41,065 bases of DNA from Mesorhizobium sp. (GTDB lineage: Bacteria > Pseudomonadota > Alphaproteobacteria > Rhizobiales > Rhizobiaceae): the NCBI GenBank assembly GCA_027492275.1, contig JAPUFC010000082.1:1-41065 (forward strand), given 5' to 3'. This document shows, piece after piece, positions 7,220 through 15,989 of the stretch (positions within the stretch are counted from its first letter, which is position 1; each line of letters starts with the position of its first letter). The notes under the pieces are model-generated. The model was given only the letters and a program-made list of their open reading frames with translations, was not told the origin of the DNA and did no database searches. The translations under genes were made by a program, and so were the position numbers.

Positions 7220-8123
7220 ACTGCAGCACTCCATCTATGTCGATCGCTTTCGGCTGGCCTTCCACACCCAGCGCGGCACGGCGTTCCAGGACTGGTTCGT
7301 TCGCCTCGCGGGCTACGCTTTTGGGGCCGATTTCGAGGAAGTGCGGCCCTATGGCCCCTATGGCGATCTGAAATGCGACGGTCGCCGCATAAGCACCAAG
7401 TCCGTCTTCCAGTGCTATGCCCCCGACGCCATGAAAGAAGCCGAACTGATCGCCAAGGTCGATGAGGACTTCCATGGCGCACGCGGCCATTGGAATGCCG
7501 ATATGGCCGAATGGGTCTTCGTCCATAATGATGGCCGCGGCCTCCCGCCCAACGCGGTCCAGCATATCGATGGGCTGCGCCAGGCGCATGCGCCGCTTGC
7601 CATTGAGACCTGGTCGGAGCCGGAACTCCTGAAGCTCGCGATGGGCCTCGAACTGGCCGCCTTGCAGGCGCTGTTCGGTCCCGCAGCGTCGATCGCCATT
7701 GTCGATCGCCTTGTCATGGCCGACCTCGTGCCGATCATCGAAGCGCTGCAACGTCAGGAGCCGAATGCCGGCGATCCACCGCTTACCCCGCCGTCGGTGG
7801 AGAAGCTGGAAAAGAACGCGCTGTCCGATGAATCCGGCCTCCTGCTGCGGATCGGCCGGCGCAAGTCCAGCCTCGTCGACACCTTCTTCCGCAAAAGCCC
7901 TCGGCCGGATCTCGGCGAGCGGATCGCAGAGGCGTTCCGCATGCGCTACGCCGAACTGAAAGCCCTCGAACTTCCGGCCGACACGATCTTCAAGCACTTG
8001 CAGGACTATGCCGGCATGAATGGCGAACCCAAGCGCCAGGGCGCCGCGCTGGCCGTGCTCGCCTATTTCTTCGATAGCTGCGACATCTTCGAGGATCCTC
8101 TCGTCTCCGTGGAGGCGTCATGA
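7212..8123 (+). CDS. ABC-3C system effector: nuclease-like N-terminus plus ABC-3C C-terminal domain
   Basis: A 303-residue protein. The N-terminal part contains GTAFQDWFVRLAGYAFG and then GDLKCDG (residues 51-57) and VFQCYAP (65-71). That is the layout of a restriction-endonuclease-like core, with Asp52/Asp56 and Gln67-x-Tyr69 in place of the usual E-x-K, so catalysis is uncertain. The second half is helical and ends LAYFFDSCDIFEDP, like the C-terminal domains of effectors in ABC-three-component systems. The ATG at 7212 overlaps the antitoxin end. Its stop overlaps the next start (ATGA at 8120). In known ABC-3C loci the effector, middle component and ATPase act together, probably against invaders. 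Confidence 0.8.
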   Translation: MDELQHSIYVDRFRLAFHTQRGTAFQDWFVRLAGYAFGADFEEVRPYGPYGDLKCDGRRISTKSVFQCYAPDAMKEAELIAKVDEDFHGARGHWNADMAEWVFVHNDGRGLPPNAVQHIDGLRQAHAPLAIETWSEPELLKLAMGLELAALQALFGPAASIAIVDRLVMADLVPIIEALQRQEPNAGDPPLTPPSVEKLEKNALSDESGLLLRIGRRKSSLVDTFFRKSPRPDLGERIAEAFRMRYAELKALELPADTIFKHLQDYAGMNGEPKRQGAALAVLAYFFDSCDIFEDPLVSVEAS

Positions 8124-8365
8124 TCCTGCCGACCAAGCATGTCCGTCCCGACCGCGCGCTCATCGGCGTCGGCGCCGAAGTCTTGGAAATCCTGAAGCGA
8201 CCGATGACCATGTCCCGCCTGTGGGACGAGGTGCGCGGGCGGCGGGCGCAACATGCCCCCAACGCGCCGATCGACTATCAATGGTTCATCCTGGCGCTGG
8301 ACCTGCTCTACACGATCGGGGCGCTCGACTTCGAGCGCGGCCTCGTGCGGAGGGTCGCGTCATGA
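8120..8365 (+). CDS. ABC-3C system middle component, MC6-like
   Basis: An 81-residue protein, MILPTKHVRPDRALIGVG onward, with a small winged-helix look: LEILKRPMTMSRLWDEV and FILALDLLYTIGALDF. Size, position and pattern fit middle component 6 of ABC-three-component systems, which links effector and ATPase. It overlaps both neighbours by four bases (ATGA at 8120 and at 8362), so the three proteins should be made in a fixed ratio. I know no catalytic role for this family. Confidence 0.8.
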   Translation: MILPTKHVRPDRALIGVGAEVLEILKRPMTMSRLWDEVRGRRAQHAPNAPIDYQWFILALDLLYTIGALDFERGLVRRVAS

Positions 8366-10125
8366 TTCGCCGTTTCGGCAGCGACCTGGCTTCCTTCAAG
8401 ACCCTCGCTTTCAAGCCGGGCCTCAACATCCTGCTGGCCGACAAGAGCGAGGGCGCCAACGACCGCCAGTCTCGCAACGGCGCTGGCAAGACCAGCTTCG
8501 TGGAGCTGGTGCATTTCCTGTTCGGCGCCGATGTCCGTAAGGAAAGCATCTTCCGGTCCGAGACTCTCACCGAATGGACTTTCGACGTGGCGGTCGACGT
8601 CGCCGGCGAGGCGATATCCGCGGCCCGCAGCGGCGCCAAGCCGAGCCGGCTCATGATCAACGGCGCCGTCGAGAACTGGCCGCTTGCACCGCAGTTAGAC
8701 TTGGCGGCCGGACATTTCGAGCTTTCGAACGAACAGTGGAAGGCCAATCTCGGCAAGCTCTGGTTCGGCCTGCCGCTGGCTGCCGGTGACGAAAGCGAAC
8801 GCTTCCAGCCATCCTTCCGCTCCTTGTTCTCCTATTTCGCGCGCCGCCAGCTCAGCGGCGGCTTCCAGCAGCCGATGCAGCATTCCACGATGCAACAGGC
8901 ATGGGACCAGCAGGTCTCGATCTGTTATCTCCTCGGCCTCGACTGGACCATTCCGGGCAAATTCCAGGAACTGCGCGGGCAGGAGAAGGTCGCCCAGGAA
9001 TTGCGCAAGGCCGCCAAGAGCGGCGACCTCGGCCGCTATTTCGGCAAGGCCGCCGATCTGCGCACACGCCTCACCATCGCCGAGGCCCGCGCCATCAGGC
9101 TGCGCGAACAGTTGGCTTCCTTCGAGGTCGTGCCGGAATACAAGGAGCTTGAACGCGAAGCCAACCTCATCACCCGCGAGATCGACGCACTCAATGTCGA
9201 CAACGTCATGGACGGCGACTTGCTTCAACAACTTCGCGCCACACTCGGTGAAGAAGGCGCCCCCGATCTGGGCGACGTCACTAAGCTCTACGCGGAAGCC
9301 GGCGTCGTCTTGCCGGATATGGTTCGGCGGCGTTTCGACGAGGTAGAACGGTTTCATCGCTCGATCATCGAGAACCGCCGCGCCCACCTGAGTGCCGAGA
9401 TCACCTCCGCCGAAGCGCGTATCGCCGAGCGCGATCAGCGCACCGCCGAGCGCGATCGCCGGCGTCGTCAGATCATGAATGTGCTGAGTTCGGGCGGCGC
9501 GCTGGAGCATTACACCAATCTGCGCGAGGAGGCCGGTCGGGCCGAGGCAGAGGTAGAAGGTTTGCGCCAACGCCTGGAGACCGCCGAGCGTATCGAGAGC
9601 ACCAAAGCCGAACTGGACATTGAGCGGGCCAATCTGACCAAGGCGCTTCGGGACGACCTGCACGAGCGCAACGATATCCTGCGCGAGGCGATCCTTACTT
9701 TCGAGTCCTTGTCGGAATCCCTCTACGAGAAGGCCGGAAGCCTCACCATCGCCGAGACAGGCGGCGGGCCGCAGTTCGACGTCCATATCGATGGGCAGCG
9801 GAGCAAGGGCATCACCAACATGCAAATCTTCTGCTTCGACCTGATGCTCACCGAGATCAGCCTGAAGCAGGGTCGCGGGCCCGGCTTCCTCCTGCACGAC
9901 AGCCACCTGTTCGATGGCGTCGACGAGCGCCAGGTCGCCAAAGCCCTTCAGCTTGGCGCCGAGCGCGCCGAGGCCGCTGGTTTTCAATACATCGTGACGA
10001 TGAATTCCGACGTTCTTCCCCAGGAGGGGTTCAAACCTGGCTTCAGAGTCAGGGACCATGTCCTGGAGACCAAACTCACCGACGCGACCGACACCGGTGG
10101 GTTGTTCGGGCTTCGTTTCAACTAG
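8362..10125 (+). CDS. ABC-3C system ATPase, DUF2326 type (SMC/Rad50-like)
   Basis: A 587-residue ABC ATPase. Walker A is RNGAGKTS (residues 38-45) after a degenerate first loop (ILLADKSEGAND). An ABC-signature-like LSGGF lies near residue 164, and the Walker B region FLLHDSHLFDGVDERQ near residues 510-525. The middle, rich in Glu, Arg and Leu, is predicted coiled coil (EITSAEARIAERDQRTAERD). The C-terminal part matches DUF2326. I chose the ATG at 8362 because it overlaps the previous stop and gives the family N-terminus. It should be the NTP-driven sensor or regulator of the ABC-3C effector. The next gene starts 8 bp after its stop. Confidence 0.88.
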   Translation: MIRRFGSDLASFKTLAFKPGLNILLADKSEGANDRQSRNGAGKTSFVELVHFLFGADVRKESIFRSETLTEWTFDVAVDVAGEAISAARSGAKPSRLMINGAVENWPLAPQLDLAAGHFELSNEQWKANLGKLWFGLPLAAGDESERFQPSFRSLFSYFARRQLSGGFQQPMQHSTMQQAWDQQVSICYLLGLDWTIPGKFQELRGQEKVAQELRKAAKSGDLGRYFGKAADLRTRLTIAEARAIRLREQLASFEVVPEYKELEREANLITREIDALNVDNVMDGDLLQQLRATLGEEGAPDLGDVTKLYAEAGVVLPDMVRRRFDEVERFHRSIIENRRAHLSAEITSAEARIAERDQRTAERDRRRRQIMNVLSSGGALEHYTNLREEAGRAEAEVEGLRQRLETAERIESTKAELDIERANLTKALRDDLHERNDILREAILTFESLSESLYEKAGSLTIAETGGGPQFDVHIDGQRSKGITNMQIFCFDLMLTEISLKQGRGPGFLLHDSHLFDGVDERQVAKALQLGAERAEAAGFQYIVTMNSDVLPQEGFKPGFRVRDHVLETKLTDATDTGGLFGLRFN

Positions 10126-10133
10126 GAGCGCCG

Positions 10134-10949
10134 ATGCGATCTGCGCCCTTCACCCGTCCTACCCTTGTCGCCGCCGTCGAGTTGCTGGAGCAACACAGCC
10201 AGGCGCGGTTCAACCAGATGGTCCTCCGCCTCGGCCTGGAGGACGAGATTTCCTCCAGCACCTCCCTCAGCGTCGCCCACAAGTGCGCCCTACTCGGTCG
10301 GATCGTTGTGCAACGGGCCGAGGCCGTGCTCGACACGCTCGACGGCAGCATGACCCTGGGCGAGGCGGTGATCCGGCAAGCTGCGCAGCTAGCGCAGCAA
10401 GACGCCACGCACGCTCTGCAAACGGCCTTCGCACGAGGTCTTGCGCGTGACGGATACGTTTTGGCGTGGGACGACTACGGGCGAGACGCGTCCATCCGCG
10501 CGGCATTGCCCGGCGAAATCCAGCTCCCCCAAACGGACGACGAGGTGCATCAGCTTCTCAAGTCCTTCGGCTTCACAACCCCCCTCGGTCATCTCGACCA
10601 GTCCGTCGAAGCGCATACGCGCGGCGATTGGGCGGCTTGCAACAGCCAGCTCCGGACCTTCCTGGAAAGCCTGTTCGACGACATCGCGCGCAACGTTCGA
10701 CCGCAGGAAGCGGCTCACCGGCCGAGTTCAGAAAACCGGCGCGCCTTGCTCGCAGAAATCGGCTTTCTTGCCACGGATCGCAACGAGTGGACCCAAGACG
10801 GCAAGAACTACGTCAACGGCCTCTTCAAGATGCTCCACACGGAGGGTTCGCACCCGGGCCTCTCTGATGAAGACCACAGCACCTTCCGCCTCCATGTCGT
10901 TCTCGTCACCGCCAGGACCTTCCTGCGGCGCCTCGCCTATGGTCAGTGA
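10134..10949 (+). CDS. Helical protein with HEPN-like C-terminus, conflict-system associated
   Basis: A 271-residue protein with no clear family name. The N-terminal 80 residues (LVAAVELLEQHSQARFNQMV and on) look like a small helical adaptor domain. The C-terminal 120 residues contain GDWAACNSQLRTFLESLFDD, later GLFKMLHTEGSHPG and FRLHVVLVTARTFLRRL. This is the pattern of HEPN-like helical domains seen in abortive-infection proteins, although a strict R-x4-6-H is not evident. It begins 8 bp after the ATPase gene and is in the same operon, so a role as an extra effector or adaptor is likely but unproven. Confidence 0.65.
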   Translation: MRSAPFTRPTLVAAVELLEQHSQARFNQMVLRLGLEDEISSSTSLSVAHKCALLGRIVVQRAEAVLDTLDGSMTLGEAVIRQAAQLAQQDATHALQTAFARGLARDGYVLAWDDYGRDASIRAALPGEIQLPQTDDEVHQLLKSFGFTTPLGHLDQSVEAHTRGDWAACNSQLRTFLESLFDDIARNVRPQEAAHRPSSENRRALLAEIGFLATDRNEWTQDGKNYVNGLFKMLHTEGSHPGLSDEDHSTFRLHVVLVTARTFLRRLAYGQ

Positions 10950-10956
10950 GGCCGGT

Positions 10957-11754
10957 ATGGCGTTCCTTTCGCAAGACCAGTTGGAAGCAATCGCTGGCGC
11001 GCTTGGCGACACCGAAGAGGGTCTGACCGGGCCAGAGATCGAGCACCTGCTTGCGTCGTGCAAGATTGGCGATCCGGGGCCAATGACGAAGCGCGTCCGC
11101 ATCTATAACGCCTTCGCGGAATGCCAGAACACCAAACGAAACCGCACCAACATCCTCGAGTTCATCCGGCGCGCCATGAAGCCGGCGCGCTACAGCCGTG
11201 AGCCGCACCGCTACGAGCCTATGCGGGCTCGCCTAAACCTGGCGCTGGCGTTCGCAGGACTTGTGGTCGACGAATCCGGCGCGTTGAAGTCGGCGGACGT
11301 CGCCCAGACCTTGCCCGAGGCTCAGCGGCGCGCTCGCGACTTGCGAGCGGATCTTGAAGGTCGCGGCGTGCACCCAGACGTCCTGAAGTTCTGCCGCGCC
11401 GAGCTTCTTGCCGACAATTACTTTCATGCAGTGCAGGAAGCCGTCAAAAGCGTTGCCGACAAGATGCGTAACCGGACGGGGCTGACCGATGACGGAGCCG
11501 CGCTTGTGGATCGCGTTCTCTCTGGCAACCCGCCCCTTCTGGCGGTCAACGCCCTTTCCACAGCCAGCGAACGCAGCGAGCAGAGCGGCTTTGCCAATCT
11601 GGTCCGCGGCACGTTCGGCATGTTCCGCAACCCGACTGCCCATGAGGCTCGGATACATTGGGCAATGTCCAAGGAAGACGCGGAAGACCTGCTGTCGATC
11701 GTTTCGCTGATTCATCGGCGCCTCGACGCGGCCCACATGCCGGCACGCGCGTGA
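10957..11754 (+). CDS. TIGR02391-family protein, HEPN-type R-x4-H motif
   Basis: A 265-residue protein. The N-terminus (LSQDQLEAIAGALGDTEEGL, then GPEIEHLLASCKI) resembles an effector-associated domain. The C-terminal half has the TIGR02391 (Ymh) pattern: AVQEAVKSVADKMRNRTGL, then FANLVRGTFGMFRNPTAHE. RNPTAH (Arg224 to His229) is the R-x4-H motif of HEPN ribonucleases, so RNA cleavage is plausible. I used the ATG at 10957 with GTGAGG just before it. The ATG at 10939 is in frame and would overlap the previous gene. Its co-transcription with ABC-3C genes suggests a second effector in the same module. Confidence 0.8.
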   Translation: MAFLSQDQLEAIAGALGDTEEGLTGPEIEHLLASCKIGDPGPMTKRVRIYNAFAECQNTKRNRTNILEFIRRAMKPARYSREPHRYEPMRARLNLALAFAGLVVDESGALKSADVAQTLPEAQRRARDLRADLEGRGVHPDVLKFCRAELLADNYFHAVQEAVKSVADKMRNRTGLTDDGAALVDRVLSGNPPLLAVNALSTASERSEQSGFANLVRGTFGMFRNPTAHEARIHWAMSKEDAEDLLSIVSLIHRRLDAAHMPARA

Positions 11755-11776
11755 TGATGAGAGGTTTGGGAGCTGT

Positions 11777-13330
11777 ATGGACGACGACCTAGAACCCGAT
11801 CGCATCGGTCGCATCGGCGAGCGTCAGTTCGAAATGCTCTGCGAACGCGCTGGTCTCTATTGCAACAAAAGCGCCATCGACATCATGGGATGGGACTTTA
11901 TCGTCGAATTCCCGATGGCGTCGGCCGGGCAGCCATCACTACCCCTCGATCAACGCCCCACCAACGCCGCTCGAGTTCAGTTGAAATCTACGCTCGGCCG
12001 TACCGGCAACCGTATCCGCCTCAGCCTGTCGGCCATCGATCGCCTGGCCAAGGACCCTCGGCCGGCGCTCGTCATTGTGTTTCGGCTACGTGGTGATGGA
12101 GAACTCCAGTCTGCGTTTCTCGTTCACCTTATCGGAAACGAGCTCGCTCGCGTTCTCAGACGGCTGAGACTGGCAGAGGCCCGCAAAGCGCACGACATCA
12201 ACCACACCGATATCAGCTACGACTACGAGAAAGTCGGAGTGCGCTTCGAACCCACTCCGACCGGCTTGTACGCAGCCCTGAGTGCGGCCTGCGGCGATAA
12301 TCCCGGCGCTTACACAATCGAAAAGCAGCGGCAGCTTGCCGAACTTGGCTATGAGAACGGGCGCTTCGAGGCCGAGGCCCTGATCCAGATCGACGGTCCG
12401 GAGCATTTCAGCAATCTCCTGCTCGGCCTCGCGCCCTTGAAGCCGCACCGCCTTCGCGTGTTCGACAGCCGATTCGGCATACGCCTGCCCTATCAAGGCA
12501 CACTCTTCGACGACATCGAGGAGTTGCACCTCGTCCCTCCGACTCTGGGGCCCTGCGAGATTTCGATCCGCGGGCCCGGCTTCGGGCAAGCCGCACGATT
12601 CGACGCTGAGATGTTTATCGGGCCACCATTGGCGGAACTTGATGGGCCAGAGCTTCTTATTCGCTCCTCGAACTTTATCGTCCGCCTGACACCGGTGGGC
12701 CTCAAGTTTGAAAGCGTCGGCTCGATCGATGATGTGCAATGTACCCTGGAGCAGTGGGCGGAGTTGCTTCGCGCGCTCACGCTCATGGCAACTGGCCGAG
12801 CGACCCTGGCGATTACTGGAAACGACCGAATTCCTCCGATTACGTTCCCAGTCGATCAGCCCATTACAGGACCGTACCTCGATGAAATCCCGCTCCTCTC
12901 CGCATTTGCGGACGGGTGGCTCCGTCTTCTCGCGAACGCCGGCATGCGTTCCCCCGCCGCCTTTCCGCTCAACGCCTTTTGGGAGGCGAATGAAGCGAGG
13001 ATGGCGGTCGATATCCTGCTTAACCCACGGTCCGAGGCTCGCTTTGAATTCCAATCTCTTGAGATTAAAGAGACGACGGCTCCCCCGGAAGGACTGTATT
13101 TCAACTCCGTGGCATTCGCCGAAACCAGCATAACCTTCAGCGCCAAGGTCTTCTTCACAAAGACCGAAGACCCGGACTGGCAGTACCGGTCGACGCACTT
13201 CGAAGCTGTCGATGTTCGCAGGAAGGTTGACGACCTGGAAGAGTATGCGGCCGACCAGGCGGCAGTCTTCGATCTGAAACTGCTTATCGATCCGAGGAAC
13301 ATCACCATGGTGGGGCGCGGCGCGAGCTAA
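11777..13330 (+). CDS. PD-(D/E)xK nuclease-like protein (DUF4365-type N-terminus)
   Basis: A 517-residue protein. The first 130 residues have the DUF4365-like restriction-endonuclease pattern: Glu15 (GRIGERQFE), Asp40 (GWDFIVEF) and Gln68-x-Lys70 (VQLKST), which gives an intact E-D-QxK active site. The remaining 390 residues are probably beta-rich and match no family I recognise; they could be a target or partner-binding region. It follows the TIGR02391 gene after 22 bp and closes the operon. It may be a DNA-cutting effector. The family assignment of the C-terminus is open. Confidence 0.7.
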   Translation: MDDDLEPDRIGRIGERQFEMLCERAGLYCNKSAIDIMGWDFIVEFPMASAGQPSLPLDQRPTNAARVQLKSTLGRTGNRIRLSLSAIDRLAKDPRPALVIVFRLRGDGELQSAFLVHLIGNELARVLRRLRLAEARKAHDINHTDISYDYEKVGVRFEPTPTGLYAALSAACGDNPGAYTIEKQRQLAELGYENGRFEAEALIQIDGPEHFSNLLLGLAPLKPHRLRVFDSRFGIRLPYQGTLFDDIEELHLVPPTLGPCEISIRGPGFGQAARFDAEMFIGPPLAELDGPELLIRSSNFIVRLTPVGLKFESVGSIDDVQCTLEQWAELLRALTLMATGRATLAITGNDRIPPITFPVDQPITGPYLDEIPLLSAFADGWLRLLANAGMRSPAAFPLNAFWEANEARMAVDILLNPRSEARFEFQSLEIKETTAPPEGLYFNSVAFAETSITFSAKVFFTKTEDPDWQYRSTHFEAVDVRRKVDDLEEYAADQAAVFDLKLLIDPRNITMVGRGAS

Positions 13331-13625
13331 CGGCTTGTCCCATTATCACGGGCCAAACGACCGAAGCGATTAAGTCAAGCCCTGCGATTTTCAGCAGGCG
13401 GCAAGAACCGGAGCCGAGGACATTTGCGACTGTCGTCTTCAGAGTGTCGTCGTGTCGATAGCGGGGGTCATCGACCAAGTCTGCGACCCGTCGTGAGCGG
13501 GATGGCCTCATCCAATCTGACGCAATATCCACAACCTCCATGCTCGCCCGACATCGAGAATAGAGGTAGGATACAGATCTGCCTGTCGGTTTGCGTGAAG
13601 CATCGGCATGACGTGAACCGGGGGG
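13331..13625. other. Intergenic region between the two defence operons
   Basis: 295 bp with no gene I can support. A minus-strand frame (13302-13637) is open but has no recognisable domain and starts over the next gene. The region probably holds the terminator of the first operon and the promoter of the Gabija-like operon, but I see no convincing box for either. Confidence 0.4.
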
Positions 13626-15989
13626 ATGAGTATGCATCTGAAAAAGCTGGCCGTCCGTAACTTTCGCAGGTTGCAGGATGTCGTCATCGATCTTGCGTCC
13701 GATATCTCAATCTTCGTCGGCGCCAACAACAGCGGCAAAACCTCGGTCGGGCACGCGCTTCAACTCTTTACGGGGCACGGCCGCTTCAACATCCATGATT
13801 TCAGCGCGCAGTTTTGGCCGGGTATCATCGCGTTTGGCGGCGGTGAGGAAGGCGCTGCGTTGCCGACCATGGAAGTCGATATCTGGCTGGAGATAGGCGC
13901 CGAGGACGTACACCGCGCGATCGATCTGCTGCCGAGCCTCGCGTGGGACAGCACGCTTGTTGGGATGCGCGTCGCCTATACTCCGATCGACCCTGAGGCC
14001 ACGCGCGCCAGATATACCGAAGCTCGCCAACGCGCACTCGCTGCGGTCGATAAGGACGAGCATGATGTGCCGGTGTTCGATCCCGCGCCGCGCCACCTCC
14101 GCGATTACCTGCGCGATCATCTTAACGACGAATATGAGCTACGCTATTTCGTGCTCGATCCGGCGAAGTTCGACGCCAATATGGTCGCCGAAGTAGGCTA
14201 TGTCCCGGCATCGCTCAACGGACGCGATCGCAGCGGACGCGAAATTTTGAACGGCATTCTCCGGATCGATTTCCTCAACGCCCAGCGTCATTTGTCGGAT
14301 AGCCCCGGAGGTGCCCGAGCGGAGGACCTGTCGCGCGTGCTCAGCCGCTTTTACGGGCGCAATCTCGAAAAGAAGGGTGATGATCTCGAGGCCCTCCGGG
14401 CGCTCGCCGCGTCTGAGGTTTCGCTCAACGAGCATCTTGAGCGCGTGTTCGAGCCTACTCTCAGGAGTCTTGCCAAGCTCGGCTATCCCGGGCTGTCTAA
14501 CCCGCGGATGATGATACGATCCGCGCTCGATCCGGCACAGATCATGAGCAGCCGCGACGGAGCGCTGGTCCACTACGCGCTCGGTCCGGATGATGGCGCG
14601 CCCGATCCGCCTACGCTGCCCGACCACTACAATGGGCTGGGGTTCAAGAACCTCATCTTCATGGTGGTCGAGCTCCTCGATCTGCACGCCCAGTGGCTGG
14701 CGATCGAGGAGAACCGCCCGCCGGTTCATCTAATTTTCATCGAGGAGCCCGAGGCACATCTCCACGCTCAGTTGCAGCAGGCATTCATCCGCAAGGTCAT
14801 GGACATCCTTGCGCTCAAGGGCGTTGATCGCACCGCCTATACGAGTCAGGTCGTCGTCACCACGCATTCGACCCATATCCTCTATGAGCGCGGCTTTCGT
14901 CCGATCCGCTATTTCCGGCGTAGCCGGACAGAAACGACCTCGACTTCGGACGTCCTCAATCTCTCGGTCTTCTACGACAGCACCGACCCCGACGTTCGCA
15001 CCTTCCTCGAGCGCTATCTCAAGCTCGCGCATTGCGATCTTTTCTTCGCCGATGCCGCCGTGCTCGTCGAAGGCAATGTCGAGCGATTGCTCTTGCCGCA
15101 GATGATCGAAACCGCCGCGCCGCGGCTCCAGTCGACCTATCTTACGATCCTCGAGATCGGGGGCGCATTCGGCTATCGCTTCAAGGCGTTGATCGAGTTC
15201 CTCGGTCTCACCACGCTCATCATCACCGATCTCGACAGTGTCTTCGGCACGCCGGATCAGCCGGAGGCCGGTGCCGAGGGGGCTGCAGCCGCAGGAGACG
15301 GCCCTATGCAGGCGGCTGGCGACGCCGCCGTGGCGGACGCGGATGGAGATGAGGACGAAGACGAAGACGAAGACGGTGAAGCGGCGGGTCAGGTGCCGGC
15401 TGAAAAGCCAGGCAAGGCCTGCATCGCCGGCCATCCGGGAGCGGCGACCTCCAACCAGACGCTTCTGCAATGGCTCCCGAAATGCGGCACCGTCGCAGCG
15501 CTCTGGGAGGCGACTGCCGACGACAAGACGCAGGCGCGTGCTAACGACAACGACGCTCTTGTTCGCGTTGCCTACCAATGCCGCATCGATGTGACGTGGG
15601 GTGGCGACACGCTCTCGTTAGCAGGCCGTACGCTCGAGGAAGCGTTCGCGCTGGAGAATCTCGACTGGTGCCAGCACAAGGATCGGAAGCCGCTCCAGCT
15701 CCGCATCGCCAAGAATGACGAGAAGGATCTCGGCGAGCTGGCTAGTCGCATTCATAAACGCGTTCAGGCGAAGAGTTTCAGCAAGACCGACTTTGCCCTC
15801 GCGCTGCTCGCCGAAGACCCCACAACCTGGGTTGTTCCGCAATATATCGCTGACGGCCTTCGCTGGCTCGAAGCTGAGATCGCACCGCCGGAACCTGAGC
15901 CCGACGGCGAGGCTGACGCAGAAGAGATAGCGGGCGCTGCGCCCAACGCCCATGCGCCGCCAGAGCCGAATAGCGAGGTCGCCGCGTGA
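13626..15989 (+). CDS. Gabija-like GajA: OLD-family ATPase/Toprim nuclease
   Basis: A 787-residue protein. The ATPase half has Walker A GANNSGKTS (residues 32-40) and Walker B with signature loop LIFIEEPEAHLHAQ (Glu373-Glu374), then VVTTHSTHILYE. The Toprim half has VLVEGNVERLLLP (Glu482) and IITDLDSVFG (Asp535, Asp537), the metal-binding set of OLD nucleases. Between about residues 540 and 605 lies an acidic low-complexity insert with alternating Asp-Glu, and the C-terminus is again acidic. It is longer than typical GajA (about 580 residues). The stop overlaps the UvrD-like gene (GTGA at 15986), as in Gabija (class 2 OLD) pairs, which restrict phage DNA. Confidence 0.87.
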   Translation: MSMHLKKLAVRNFRRLQDVVIDLASDISIFVGANNSGKTSVGHALQLFTGHGRFNIHDFSAQFWPGIIAFGGGEEGAALPTMEVDIWLEIGAEDVHRAIDLLPSLAWDSTLVGMRVAYTPIDPEATRARYTEARQRALAAVDKDEHDVPVFDPAPRHLRDYLRDHLNDEYELRYFVLDPAKFDANMVAEVGYVPASLNGRDRSGREILNGILRIDFLNAQRHLSDSPGGARAEDLSRVLSRFYGRNLEKKGDDLEALRALAASEVSLNEHLERVFEPTLRSLAKLGYPGLSNPRMMIRSALDPAQIMSSRDGALVHYALGPDDGAPDPPTLPDHYNGLGFKNLIFMVVELLDLHAQWLAIEENRPPVHLIFIEEPEAHLHAQLQQAFIRKVMDILALKGVDRTAYTSQVVVTTHSTHILYERGFRPIRYFRRSRTETTSTSDVLNLSVFYDSTDPDVRTFLERYLKLAHCDLFFADAAVLVEGNVERLLLPQMIETAAPRLQSTYLTILEIGGAFGYRFKALIEFLGLTTLIITDLDSVFGTPDQPEAGAEGAAAAGDGPMQAAGDAAVADADGDEDEDEDEDGEAAGQVPAEKPGKACIAGHPGAATSNQTLLQWLPKCGTVAALWEATADDKTQARANDNDALVRVAYQCRIDVTWGGDTLSLAGRTLEEAFALENLDWCQHKDRKPLQLRIAKNDEKDLGELASRIHKRVQAKSFSKTDFALALLAEDPTTWVVPQYIADGLRWLEAEIAPPEPEPDGEADAEEIAGAAPNAHAPPEPNSEVAA
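15351..15376 (+). repeat. Short tandem repeat encoding an Asp-Glu run
   Basis: GACGAA units repeat here in frame inside the Toprim domain of the GajA-like gene and encode an alternating acidic run. It may be prone to slippage and length change. Confidence 0.6.

Noticed and set aside
13302-13637. Minus-strand frame of 111 codons between the two defence operons
   Set aside because: It overlaps both neighbouring genes, has no recognisable domain and no clear ribosome binding site.
15351-15376. CRISPR-like or other array repeat
   Set aside because: The GACGAA units are contiguous without spacers and in frame in a coding region. No CRISPR array was seen anywhere in the window.
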